64,000 nucleotides of DNA, taken from contig NZ_JAER01000006.1 of NCBI RefSeq assembly GCF_000519005.1, forward strand, positions 116,545-180,544. The letters run 5' to 3'. Origin of the DNA: Nocardioides sp. J54. GTDB lineage: Bacteria > Actinomycetota > Actinomycetes > Propionibacteriales > Nocardioidaceae. A model generated the notes under the pieces. The model saw nothing but the letters and a program-made list of their open reading frames with translations. It was not told the DNA's origin and ran no database searches. Of the stretch, positions 33,932 through 40,434 are shown one piece after another; position 1 is the first letter of the stretch; each line of letters opens with the position of its first letter. The position numbers and the translations under genes were made by a program.

Positions 33932-34915
33932 TCAGGGGCTCAGCCTCACGTGGTAGAGGTACCGCAGGTCGGACACCCTTCTCCATCCGCGGTGCCCAAC
34001 CCGCGGGCGGGGCCGAGCATCGTGTTGGGGCCAGAGGCTGCGCCGCCGGACCAGCCTCATCCTGCGATGGGTGATCTGTTCGTTCTCGCGGTACTGGAGG
34101 ACGTATCCGGCCCTTCCGACGGAGATCACCTGCAGAAGGCCATGGGCGAGCAGCTGTGCCGGCTCGCCGTGCTCGTCGACCTCCGCCACGAACATGCGAC
34201 CGTGGGACATTGCAAAGTCATGTGGCGCCCATGCCGCGTCAACCTGCCAGCCGGGAGGCAGCGGACCATCAAGATCAGCGATCATCCGCAACTGTTCCCG
34301 GCCTAGCACTGCGCTGGGAGGGTCATCCATTTCGAAGACGGCCGTCGTCTTCAGCAACCAGCGGACAAGGATGCTGCGCTCCTCGTCGCTCGGCACATGT
34401 CGGCGCTCCTGAATCTGCCTTAGGAGAATCGGACGCACCTCCTGTTCAAGCCGCGACATCCAACCCGAGTTGCATCGCCTACACGCGACCTTCACGGTTC
34501 GCTCGGCGGCCGCCCCCCCTTGCCCCTTCGCCTCGTCCCACGAGAGTTGAACTGGGAGTTCGGAGTCAGGATGGAGTTTGATGGACCGGTCTCGCCTCAG
34601 CGGTCTACTCGGCGCGTCCACTCGAGTGTGAAGTCTCGGCTCGTCATGGAAGTGCCTGGTCAACCACTGCGGCCACACATGCTCCCTCGTCACTGGAGTA
34701 CGGCCGCAGAAGATACAGCGGCGCGGTCCTTCATAGCGGGCGTGCTTCCGGGCCAGTGCGTGCAGGTCGTAGGAGTGAGAAAACGCCAGGTGAACCTTGC
34801 CGCACGAGGGGCATAGCCGCTCCAGATCTGGCTTCGAACTAGGGTCCCAGACCTCCCTGAAACCGCAATGTGAACATAGGTAGTCGGCGTACTGAGAGTG
34901 GTTAGGGCCCGTCAT
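33932..34915 (-). CDS. Zinc-finger / HNH-like nuclease protein
   Basis: 327 residues. The N-terminus has a zinc ribbon (CSHCGF...CPSCGK). Near residue 68 begins an HNH-type core: CIFCGRTPVTREHVWPQWL, with the second metal pair in ACRRCNSGWMSRLE near 145. The C-terminal half is unrecognised. It is co-transcribed with the repressor (ATGA overlap), so it is expressed in the lysogen: a possible superinfection-exclusion or defence gene. Base composition is lower in GC than neighbours, suggesting separate acquisition. Its stop begins immediately after the tRNA-like RNA, which it faces. Confidence 0.6.
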   Translation of the reverse strand: MTGPNHSQYADYLCSHCGFREVWDPSSKPDLERLCPSCGKVHLAFSHSYDLHALARKHARYEGPRRCIFCGRTPVTREHVWPQWLTRHFHDEPRLHTRVDAPSRPLRRDRSIKLHPDSELPVQLSWDEAKGQGGAAAERTVKVACRRCNSGWMSRLEQEVRPILLRQIQERRHVPSDEERSILVRWLLKTTAVFEMDDPPSAVLGREQLRMIADLDGPLPPGWQVDAAWAPHDFAMSHGRMFVAEVDEHGEPAQLLAHGLLQVISVGRAGYVLQYRENEQITHRRMRLVRRRSLWPQHDARPRPRVGHRGWRRVSDLRYLYHVRLSP

Positions 34916-35652
34916 ACCGGATCCATCCCGCCGCGGTCCTGGCTCTCCGTGCCGGCCTGATCTTGCTTCTCTCGCGCCTTCTGGGCCTTGCCCTTGCGGC
35001 CGACGTCCCGAGCCGCCGGCGCTAGGCGAAGTCCAGGCGCGCCTGAGTCCGGGCCCGAGCCCGGCTGGCTGGTGGCGGCGGCGTCTCCATCCGCCTCACC
35101 TCCTTCTTTTCTGGGGGCCGCCTGGCCGGCGGCCACACGCGTGCCGGATAGGTATGTCCAGCGCATGGCTTCTCGGTGCGCGCTTGAGGCGATCGGACCG
35201 AGGTCCATCAGGTTGACCTCACGACCGTCTCCGGGTTCATAGACCAGCTCGAGCGCGGTCTCCCTTCCTTCGACATCGATGGCAACGGTTCTCGCCCGGT
35301 AGAGGACCCGGTCGTTGAGCCGCTCGACCCTCGTCTCCGAGGAGACGATGCCGCCGCTTGGAGCCGGCACGCCGCCCGACCCGATGGCCCGAGAAACCTC
35401 CTGGTCGGGGAGGGTCCCTGTCTCCCAGAGCACCTCTGCACTTCCATCAGGCCACCCCGCAGCGACGTCGATCTTGCGCATGGTGTCCCCGCGAGGCCGG
35501 CTCAACGCCTCGCCTTCGCTGGCCTTCCGCAGCTTCGTCATGGTTGTCGTCGACGGACCGCCGGCTGCGACCACTTGATCGACAGTGAAGTGCCGCGCCG
35601 CCTTGAACGCTTCGAGCACGACGGTCGCGAAGTGCTGGGCATTGGCTGACAT
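34912..35652 (-). CDS. Candidate phage immunity repressor
   Basis: 246 residues. The N-terminal HTH-like region reads FTVDQVVAAGGPSTTTMTKL, followed by GDTMRKIDVAAGWPDG, similar to repressors of actinobacteriophages. A middle beta-rich region (ETRVERLNDRVLYRARTVAI) and a charged Ala/Gly/Lys-rich tail follow. It is the leftward gene facing the early operon across repeated GGCAAAC motifs, the classical position of a repressor. ATG 35652 has a GGGAGG RBS. An upstream in-frame start at 35706 would cover two of the motifs. Confidence 0.65.
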   Translation of the reverse strand: MSANAQHFATVVLEAFKAARHFTVDQVVAAGGPSTTTMTKLRKASEGEALSRPRGDTMRKIDVAAGWPDGSAEVLWETGTLPDQEVSRAIGSGGVPAPSGGIVSSETRVERLNDRVLYRARTVAIDVEGRETALELVYEPGDGREVNLMDLGPIASSAHREAMRWTYLSGTRVAAGQAAPRKEGGEADGDAAATSQPGSGPDSGAPGLRLAPAARDVGRKGKAQKAREKQDQAGTESQDRGGMDPV

Positions 35653-35673
35653 GGCAGCAACCTCCCACAAATC

Positions 35674-35810
35674 TTTGGCAAACCTCGGTGCCGTTCGGCA
35701 AACCATGGTCGCTCAAGTCTCGCGCTCAGAGAAGTTACATCGCTGTCGTTCCGCAGGTCAGCCGAAGTTTGCCACTTCGAAGGGTTGAGTTGGGAGTTAG
35801 TTTGCCGTTA
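35674..35810. promoter_or_regulatory. Four-copy GGCAAAC operator array in the immunity region
   Basis: GGCAAAC occurs on the top strand at 35677-35683 and 35697-35703 (within TTTGGCAAACC and TTCGGCAAACC, 20 bp apart) and inverted at 35767-35773 and 35800-35806 (within AAGTTTGCCA and TAGTTTGCCGTTA). The two pairs face each other, one next to each divergent gene. The last copy lies within the early promoter. Confidence 0.7.
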
Positions 35811-35812
35811 GA
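35785..35812 (+). promoter_or_regulatory. Early rightward promoter, leaderless
   Basis: -35 TTGAGT (35785-35790) and -10 TTAGAT (35807-35812) with a 16-bp spacer. The -10 ends 8 bp before ATG 35821, so the mRNA would begin at or beside the start codon. A GTTTGCC motif lies across the spacer end, where a bound repressor would block polymerase. Confidence 0.7.
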
Positions 35813-35820
35813 TTGGGTTC

Positions 35821-36096
35821 ATGCCCAACTACGACAGCCAGCGCCCCCGACGGGTGCCGCCTCACGTCAGCCTGGGTGACCTCCGAGCGGTCAGCGGCAA
35901 GACGCTCGACCAGATCTGCGAGCTCGTCTCCGAGGAACTCGGGAAGCCGTTCACCCGCGGCGCCCTCTCGGGGATCGAGAACGGCCACCGCGGCGCCTCG
36001 CGTCCGGTCCTCGCCGCCCTGGAGGTCGCCTACGGCCTGCGCCCCGGGGCGCTCACCACGGACTACGTGCCGCGCAACCGAGAGGAGGCGGCATGA
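35821..36096 (+). CDS. Small HTH (XRE-like) regulator, Cro position
   Basis: 91 residues with an XRE-type HTH: LGDLRAVSGKTLDQICELV...FTRGALSGIENGHRGASRPVLAALEVAYG. First gene of the rightward early operon, facing the repressor, hence in the position of Cro. Leaderless start; the stop overlaps the antirepressor (ATGA). Confidence 0.78.
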   Translation: MPNYDSQRPRRVPPHVSLGDLRAVSGKTLDQICELVSEELGKPFTRGALSGIENGHRGASRPVLAALEVAYGLRPGALTTDYVPRNREEAA

Positions 36097-36866
36097 CCGC
36101 CCTCGACCTGTTCAAGTACGAGAGCCACGACGTCCACGTGGTCTCGATCGACGGCGAGCCGTGGTTCGTCGCCGGCGACGTGGCCCGGATCCTCGACTTC
36201 CGCGACGCCTTCAACCTGACCCGCGGCCTCGACGAGGACGAGAGGGGTACTCACGTTGTGAGTACCCCCGGCGGCGAGCAGACGGTCACCGTCATCAACG
36301 AGGCCGGCCTCTACTCCGCAATCCTCCGCAGCCGCGTCCCGCAGGCCAAGGCATTCAAGCGCTGGGTCACCCACGACGTGCTCCCCGCGATCCGCCGGAC
36401 CGGCTCCTACGGGGCCCCGGCCGGCATGTCGTTCGAGGAGATGACCGCTCACGTCATCGGCGAGCTGAACGCCAGGATCGAGGCGGCACAGCAGCGCGCG
36501 AAGGAGCTCGAGGCACCGGCCGCCGCGTGGAACGGTCTCGCGAAGGCCGAGGGCGACTTCACGGTCTCCGACGCCGCGAAGATCCTCGGCCGCGACGGGA
36601 TCGCCACCGGGCCCCGCAAGCTCTACGACTGGCTCGACGCGAACGGCTGGGTGTTCCGCCGGGGCGGTCGCTGGCAGGCGATGCAGACCGCGGTGAACGC
36701 CGGGCTCCTCGTCGAGCGGATCACGACCGGCTACCACGACCAGAACACGGGCGAGCGGAAGCAGGGCGACCCGCAGGTCCGGGTGACCGCCAAGGGCCTC
36801 GAGCGGCTCCGTGAACTGCTGTCGGCCGAGCGCGAGCTGGTCGTCCTGGACGGAGGCATCGCATGA
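36093..36866 (+). CDS. BRO-N phage antirepressor with KilAC-like C-terminus
   Basis: 257 residues. Residues 1-105 are a BRO-N domain: FVAGDVARILDFRDAF, the STPGGEQTVTVINEAGLYSAILRS core and AKAFKRWVTHDVLPAIRRTGSY. After a helical linker (110-145) comes an ANT/KilAC-type domain (FTVSDAAKILGRDGIATGPRKLYDWLDANGWVFRRGG). Such proteins help switch lysogeny off. An unusual perfect hairpin lies within the BRO-N coding sequence (36244-36268). Confidence 0.85.
   Translation: MTALDLFKYESHDVHVVSIDGEPWFVAGDVARILDFRDAFNLTRGLDEDERGTHVVSTPGGEQTVTVINEAGLYSAILRSRVPQAKAFKRWVTHDVLPAIRRTGSYGAPAGMSFEEMTAHVIGELNARIEAAQQRAKELEAPAAAWNGLAKAEGDFTVSDAAKILGRDGIATGPRKLYDWLDANGWVFRRGGRWQAMQTAVNAGLLVERITTGYHDQNTGERKQGDPQVRVTAKGLERLRELLSAERELVVLDGGIA
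36244..36268. repeat. Perfect 11-bp inverted repeat inside the antirepressor gene
   Basis: GGGGTACTCAC and its complement flank a GTT loop, encoding part of the conserved GTHVVSTPGG stretch. In RNA it would be a very stable hairpin; in DNA it could be an operator. Confidence 0.65.
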
Positions 36867-37051
36867 GCCGGCCAGTCCGCATCAGCCTCAAGGAGGCCGC
36901 CGAGATCCTCGACGTCTCGGTCGAGACGGTTCGCCGCTGGATCGCCGCGGGCGACCTGCCCGCCGAGCGCATCGGCAAGCGGCTGCTCAAGGTGAACCGC
37001 TCCGACGTCGAGGCTCTGGCTCAGCCGGTGCCCACGGGCGGTGACCAGTGA
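36863..37051 (+). CDS. Excisionase-like HTH protein
   Basis: 62 residues, a MerR/excisionase-type winged HTH: ISLKEAAEILDVSVETVRRWIAAGDLPAERIGKR. It probably directs excision with the integrase, or acts as a small regulator. ATGA overlap at its start. Confidence 0.75.
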   Translation: MSRPVRISLKEAAEILDVSVETVRRWIAAGDLPAERIGKRLLKVNRSDVEALAQPVPTGGDQ

Positions 37052-37317
37052 TGACCGCTACCCCTGCACCTGTTCCGCCCGCTGTGGCGCGCTTGTCCTG
37101 TCCGCGCTGCCAGACCCCGTACATGGTTGCTGCGCTCGACGCCGAGGCCGAGGGTCGTGCGCTGGCTGGTTGGCGCTGCGACTGCCTCCTCGCTGACGTC
37201 GACCCGGAGCGGCCCGCTGGCGGTGCTGCGGTCGTCGTGCTCGGCGCGTTCTTCGTGCTGATCGGCGTCTTGGCCTCGGTCGTCTTCTACATCGGCCGCT
37301 CGCGAGGTGCGTGGTGA
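37048..37317 (+). CDS. Small zinc-ribbon membrane protein, unknown function
   Basis: 89 residues. LSCPRCQTPYM and WRCDCL suggest a metal-binding head; AAVVVLGAFFVLIGVLASVVFYI is one membrane helix. GTG 37048 overlaps the previous stop; ATG 37051 is the alternative. Confidence 0.6.
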   Translation: MMTATPAPVPPAVARLSCPRCQTPYMVAALDAEAEGRALAGWRCDCLLADVDPERPAGGAAVVVLGAFFVLIGVLASVVFYIGRSRGAW

Positions 37318-37643
37318 AGGCACCCCTGACCGCTCAGCGGCTCGGCTCGCGCGCCTGCCCGGAGTGCGAGCGCCCCTTCGCCGACCATGACGAGACCGTT
37401 CTGGTCGAGGGCGAGGAGCCGGTGCGGAACCGCTACGGCGGGTTCTCCGACGGCCGCACTCGGCGCACCTCTCGCCGCTGGCACGTCGCCTGCCTCTCTG
37501 GTTTCGAGGCACGGAATGCCGCCTATCGAGCTCAGGTCGAGGCCGACCGCCTCGCCTTGATCCGCGAGCTCGGGCGGGCTGCCGGGTGGTCGGACGAGCT
37601 CATCGAGCAGGCCGTCGCGAAGGCGGCAGCCGCCACCACCTAG
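37314..37643 (+). CDS. Hypothetical phage protein with CPECE metal site
   Basis: 109 residues. An N-terminal ACPECERPFADHDE and a later WHVACLSGFEARN could bind zinc; the C-terminus is helical. Not recognised. GTG 37314 overlaps the previous stop (GTGA). A 150-bp gap with two hairpins follows. Confidence 0.6.
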   Translation: MKAPLTAQRLGSRACPECERPFADHDETVLVEGEEPVRNRYGGFSDGRTRRTSRRWHVACLSGFEARNAAYRAQVEADRLALIRELGRAAGWSDELIEQAVAKAAAATT

Positions 37644-37690
37644 TTGACCTCCGGTCGTGGATCGCGTGGGGAAGCGCGCATGGCCGGACA

Positions 37691-37715
37691 GGGGCCGCCT
37701 CGTCGGGGCGGCCCC
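37691..37715 (+). terminator. Hairpin in the early-operon gap (possible attenuator)
   Basis: GGGGCCGCC pairs with GGCGGCCCC around a 7-nt loop, 47 bp after the preceding stop. Possible partial terminator within the early operon. Confidence 0.5.
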
Positions 37716-37735
37716 ACCCAGAACCCAGAAACAGC

Positions 37736-37770
37736 GAGGTCGGCGCCACCACCAAGCAGCCGCCGACCTC
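37736..37770 (+). promoter_or_regulatory. Second hairpin upstream of a strong RBS
   Basis: GAGGTCGGCG pairs perfectly with CGCCGACCTC across 15 nt. It ends about 10 nt before the RBS AAGGAG of ATG 37794, one of the few early genes not started by overlap. Confidence 0.5.
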
Positions 37771-37793
37771 ACCTCTTCAAGAAGGAGTATCGC

Positions 37794-38045
37794 ATGCACG
37801 AGCGTGGAGCACAGATCAAGCCGGCGTACCCGGCCGACTGGATCGAGTGGGGCTTCAGGCCCGGCGACCCGGCTCTGGTTGCGGCGGTCCCGGACGACGA
37901 CGGCGAGACGGCCCTGATCCGGCTCGACCAGTTCGCGCCGACCGGCCACCGTGAGCGCGAGTTCGTCACCGCCCTGCTGAACATCGCCCACCGCCTGCTC
38001 GCCGAGTCCGAGCCGACGTCGCTGACCTCGGGGGCGAAGGCATGA
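37794..38045 (+). CDS. Hypothetical phage protein
   Basis: 83 residues (YPADWIEWGFRPGDPALVAAV...). Acidic, no recognised motif. ATG 37794 has an AAGGAG RBS; the stop overlaps the next gene (ATGA). Confidence 0.6.
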   Translation: MHERGAQIKPAYPADWIEWGFRPGDPALVAAVPDDDGETALIRLDQFAPTGHREREFVTALLNIAHRLLAESEPTSLTSGAKA

Positions 38046-38239
38046 CCGACGACCTGACCATCCGCCACCGGGCCGCTCGGCTCACGCAGGCGCTCAACCC
38101 GCGCCACATCCCGTTGACCGCGCACCGTCGCTTCGAGCAGTTCTGCGGGGAGGTCGCGGCCGAGTCTGGTCTCGACGTGCTGGACCGCATCGTCGCGCAG
38201 GTCTCGCGGCACTCGGACCTGAGCCGGGGTGCAGCATGA
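38042..38239 (+). CDS. Hypothetical small phage protein
   Basis: 65 residues, helical and charged (RHRAARLTQALNPRHIPLTAHRR). Not recognised. Four-base overlaps at both ends support it being translated. Confidence 0.55.
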   Translation: MTDDLTIRHRAARLTQALNPRHIPLTAHRRFEQFCGEVAAESGLDVLDRIVAQVSRHSDLSRGAA

Positions 38240-38433
38240 CCCCGATCCAGCAGCGGGCCGTCGAGTCCTTCGAGGCCGCCCGTGCCCAGCGTCAGGCGAT
38301 CGAGTACGCCGAGTTCGAGCTGGTCGTCGCCGAGAAGCCCGTTCCTCACGAGGTCAGGGTCGCCGAGGCCCAGGCCCTGCTGCGGGAGCAGAACGTGCTC
38401 ACGGTGGCCCGACTGCTGGGGGTGTCGGCATGA
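38236..38433 (+). CDS. Hypothetical small phage protein
   Basis: 65 residues, mostly helical (AVESFEAARAQRQAIEYAEF). No known motif. ATGA overlaps at both ends. Confidence 0.55.
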   Translation: MTPIQQRAVESFEAARAQRQAIEYAEFELVVAEKPVPHEVRVAEAQALLREQNVLTVARLLGVSA

Positions 38434-38531
38434 GCGCCTACGACCTGACCGCCCTGGTGCTCGTCGCGTGCCTCGTTGCTGGCTACCCGCTGCACCGCCG
38501 GGCCGTAGCTGCCGAGGAGGGTGCGCGATGA
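38430..38531 (+). CDS. 33-residue single-helix membrane peptide
   Basis: One membrane helix (LTALVLVACLVAGYPL) and a charged tail. ATGA overlap at both ends is the main support. Confidence 0.5.
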   Translation: MSAYDLTALVLVACLVAGYPLHRRAVAAEEGAR

Positions 38532-38788
38532 CCGCCGAGATCCTGCGCCGGGCCGCTGCTGGAATCCGACAGGACGCGACCGAGGTCCCCGACCGGACTG
38601 TCGTTGACCACCGCGTCAACGGCGTGTGGCTGAACTCCGTCTATTACCTGACGACGACCCCCGCCGTCGCGCTGGCCGTGGCGGACTGGCTGGACGCCGA
38701 GGCCGGACACGCCGACGACTGGTTCGACCCCGAGCCCGCCGCCCTCGCCGTCGCCCGCGCCTACCTCGGGGAGGCCGCCGATGCATGA
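38528..38788 (+). CDS. Hypothetical phage protein
   Basis: 86 residues (VNGVWLNSVYYLTTTPAVALAVADWLDAEA...). Similar small proteins are common in actinophage early regions; no function known. Start overlaps the previous stop. Confidence 0.6.
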   Translation: MTAEILRRAAAGIRQDATEVPDRTVVDHRVNGVWLNSVYYLTTTPAVALAVADWLDAEAGHADDWFDPEPAALAVARAYLGEAADA

Positions 38789-38891
38789 CCAGCCCCTCTC
38801 CCCCGCCTACCAGTGCCGCGTCGAGGGCTGCGACTGGGACGCCGTGCAAGGACACCTGTGCGTCGAGCACGAACGGCGGTGGACCGCATGA
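38781..38891 (+). CDS. 36-residue zinc-knuckle-like peptide
   Basis: Contains C-x4-C and a later C-x2-H (CRVEGCDWDAVQGHLCVEHE), as in small phage zinc peptides. It overlaps the previous gene by 8 bp and the next by 4. Confidence 0.55.
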   Translation: MHDQPLSPAYQCRVEGCDWDAVQGHLCVEHERRWTA

Positions 38892-39058
38892 CCTCCTGCC
38901 GCTGCACCGACCCCGACCACCCCTGCACCAACTGCGCCGCCCAGATCGACGACGCCGAGGACCGCAAACGCGGCTACTACCGCGACTACACCGACCGCGA
39001 GAACGACGACAGGGCCGACGCACAAGCCGCCCGCGACTGGGCCGGAAGGGACTACTGA
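38888..39058 (+). CDS. Small Cys-rich acidic protein
   Basis: 56 residues beginning CRCTDPDHPCTNCAAQ, then highly charged (RDYTDRENDDRADAQ). Likely metal-binding; function unknown. One base separates it from the exonuclease gene. Confidence 0.55.
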   Translation: MTSCRCTDPDHPCTNCAAQIDDAEDRKRGYYRDYTDRENDDRADAQAARDWAGRDY

Positions 39059-39059
39059 C

Positions 39060-39743
39060 ATGACCATCGAAATCATCGACGTTGAGCAGCGATCGGAAGC
39101 CTGGTTCAAGGCACGCTGCGGCATCGTCACCGCCTCGGCCGTGGGGAAGCTCATCACCCCGAGGACCGTGAAGCCCGCGAGCAACGACGAGTCGCGCCGA
39201 CTCGTGTCGCTGCTGGCGGCTGAGCGAGTCACCGGCATCGTCGAGGAGACGCCGACCACCGCCGACATGTGGCGCGGGATCGAGGCCGAGCCCTACGCGC
39301 GGGAGCTCTACTCGCAGCACCACGACACCGCGATCGAGGTCGGGTTCATGCGCCGCCACTTCGACGGGTTCACCATCGGCTACTCCCCCGACGGACTCGT
39401 GGGCGACGACGGACTCATCGAGATCAAGTCGCCCCGAGCACGCGGCCACTTCCTCACCATCGTCTCCGGCGAGGTGCCGTTGATCTACATGGCGCAGTTG
39501 CAGACCGGGCTCCTGGTCTCCGGCCGCGAGTGGATCGACTTCGTGTCCTACGTCGGAGGGATGCCGCTGTGGGTCAAGCGCGTCACCCCCGACCCCAAGT
39601 GGCAGGCCGCGATCTTGGCTGCCGTCGAGCAGGCCGAGACCGACATCGTCGAGCACGTCTCCGAGTACGAGCGCGTGGTCGTCGGACTGCCCACCACCGA
39701 ACGCATCGACTTCAACGTCGTCGAACTTAAGGGCATCGCATGA
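39060..39743 (+). CDS. YqaJ-like (lambda Exo type) recombination exonuclease
   Basis: 227 residues of the PD-(D/E)XK fold. RSEAWFKARCGIVTASAVGKL is the family opening; the metal site is formed by SPDGLVGDDGLIEIKSP (Asp...Glu-x-Lys). It resects double-stranded ends for phage recombination, working with an annealing protein. The 39946 gene product is a candidate partner. Confidence 0.85.
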   Translation: MTIEIIDVEQRSEAWFKARCGIVTASAVGKLITPRTVKPASNDESRRLVSLLAAERVTGIVEETPTTADMWRGIEAEPYARELYSQHHDTAIEVGFMRRHFDGFTIGYSPDGLVGDDGLIEIKSPRARGHFLTIVSGEVPLIYMAQLQTGLLVSGREWIDFVSYVGGMPLWVKRVTPDPKWQAAILAAVEQAETDIVEHVSEYERVVVGLPTTERIDFNVVELKGIA

Positions 39744-39949
39744 ACACCTACCAAGTCCTCTACACAGCCACGGCATCAACGGTCATCACGATCGAGGCCG
39801 ACTCGCCCGAGGAAGCTCGCGAACTCGCCGACGAGCAGTTCGAAGGCCCCACCCTCTGCGCCCAATGCTCCGGTTGGGGCGGTCGACAGGACCTCGATCT
39901 CGGCGACTGGGAGCAGGACGAGTCCGACGGCGGGGTGTGGTCCGAATGA
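39740..39949 (+). CDS. Hypothetical small protein
   Basis: 69 residues: a beta-alpha start (YQVLYTATASTVITIEADSPEEARELA) like small phage DpdK/DUF-type folds, then CAQCSGWGG. Not recognised. ATGA overlaps both sides. Confidence 0.55.
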   Translation: MNTYQVLYTATASTVITIEADSPEEARELADEQFEGPTLCAQCSGWGGRQDLDLGDWEQDESDGGVWSE

Positions 39950-40434
39950 AGGTCACCATCGAGAAGAAGACCGACCAGCTCAACTACGAGGATTTTCTGG
40001 GCGGCGTGACCCGGATCGTCACCATCGCCGGGATCAAGAAGGGCACCAAGGAGCAGCAGTACGACATCGAGATCGTCGGCGACTCCCGCGTCTGGCGGCC
40101 CGCGGTCACCGTGCTCAAGCTCCTCGTCGCCGCATGGGGTGACGACGCGAGCACCTGGATCGGGCGCCACGTCGAGCTCTACGGCGACCCCGACGTCACG
40201 TTCGGCCGGGAGAAGGTCGGTGGCATCCGGGTCTCGCGGCTGTCCCACATCGACGGCCCGGTTGCCGCGAGCCTCACCGAGACCCGTGGCCGTCGCAAGG
40301 TCCACATCGTCGAGCCGCTGGACCGAGTTTCCATCCTCCGCGCCGAGTGGACAACCGCGACCCCTGAGCGCAAGGCCGAGATCGAGGCCGAGGTCAAGTC
40401 GCTGACCCAGCCAACCGAGGGCGGTGCGGCATGA
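39946..40434 (+). CDS. Hypothetical protein next to the exonuclease (possible recombination partner)
   Basis: 162 residues. KVTIEKKTDQLNYEDFLGG opens an OB-like or beta-rich region; HVELYGDPDVTFGREKVGGIRVSRL follows, and the C-terminus is helical. Placement right after the exonuclease suggests a single-strand binding or annealing role; this is context only. Confidence 0.6.
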   Translation: MKVTIEKKTDQLNYEDFLGGVTRIVTIAGIKKGTKEQQYDIEIVGDSRVWRPAVTVLKLLVAAWGDDASTWIGRHVELYGDPDVTFGREKVGGIRVSRLSHIDGPVAASLTETRGRRKVHIVEPLDRVSILRAEWTTATPERKAEIEAEVKSLTQPTEGGAA

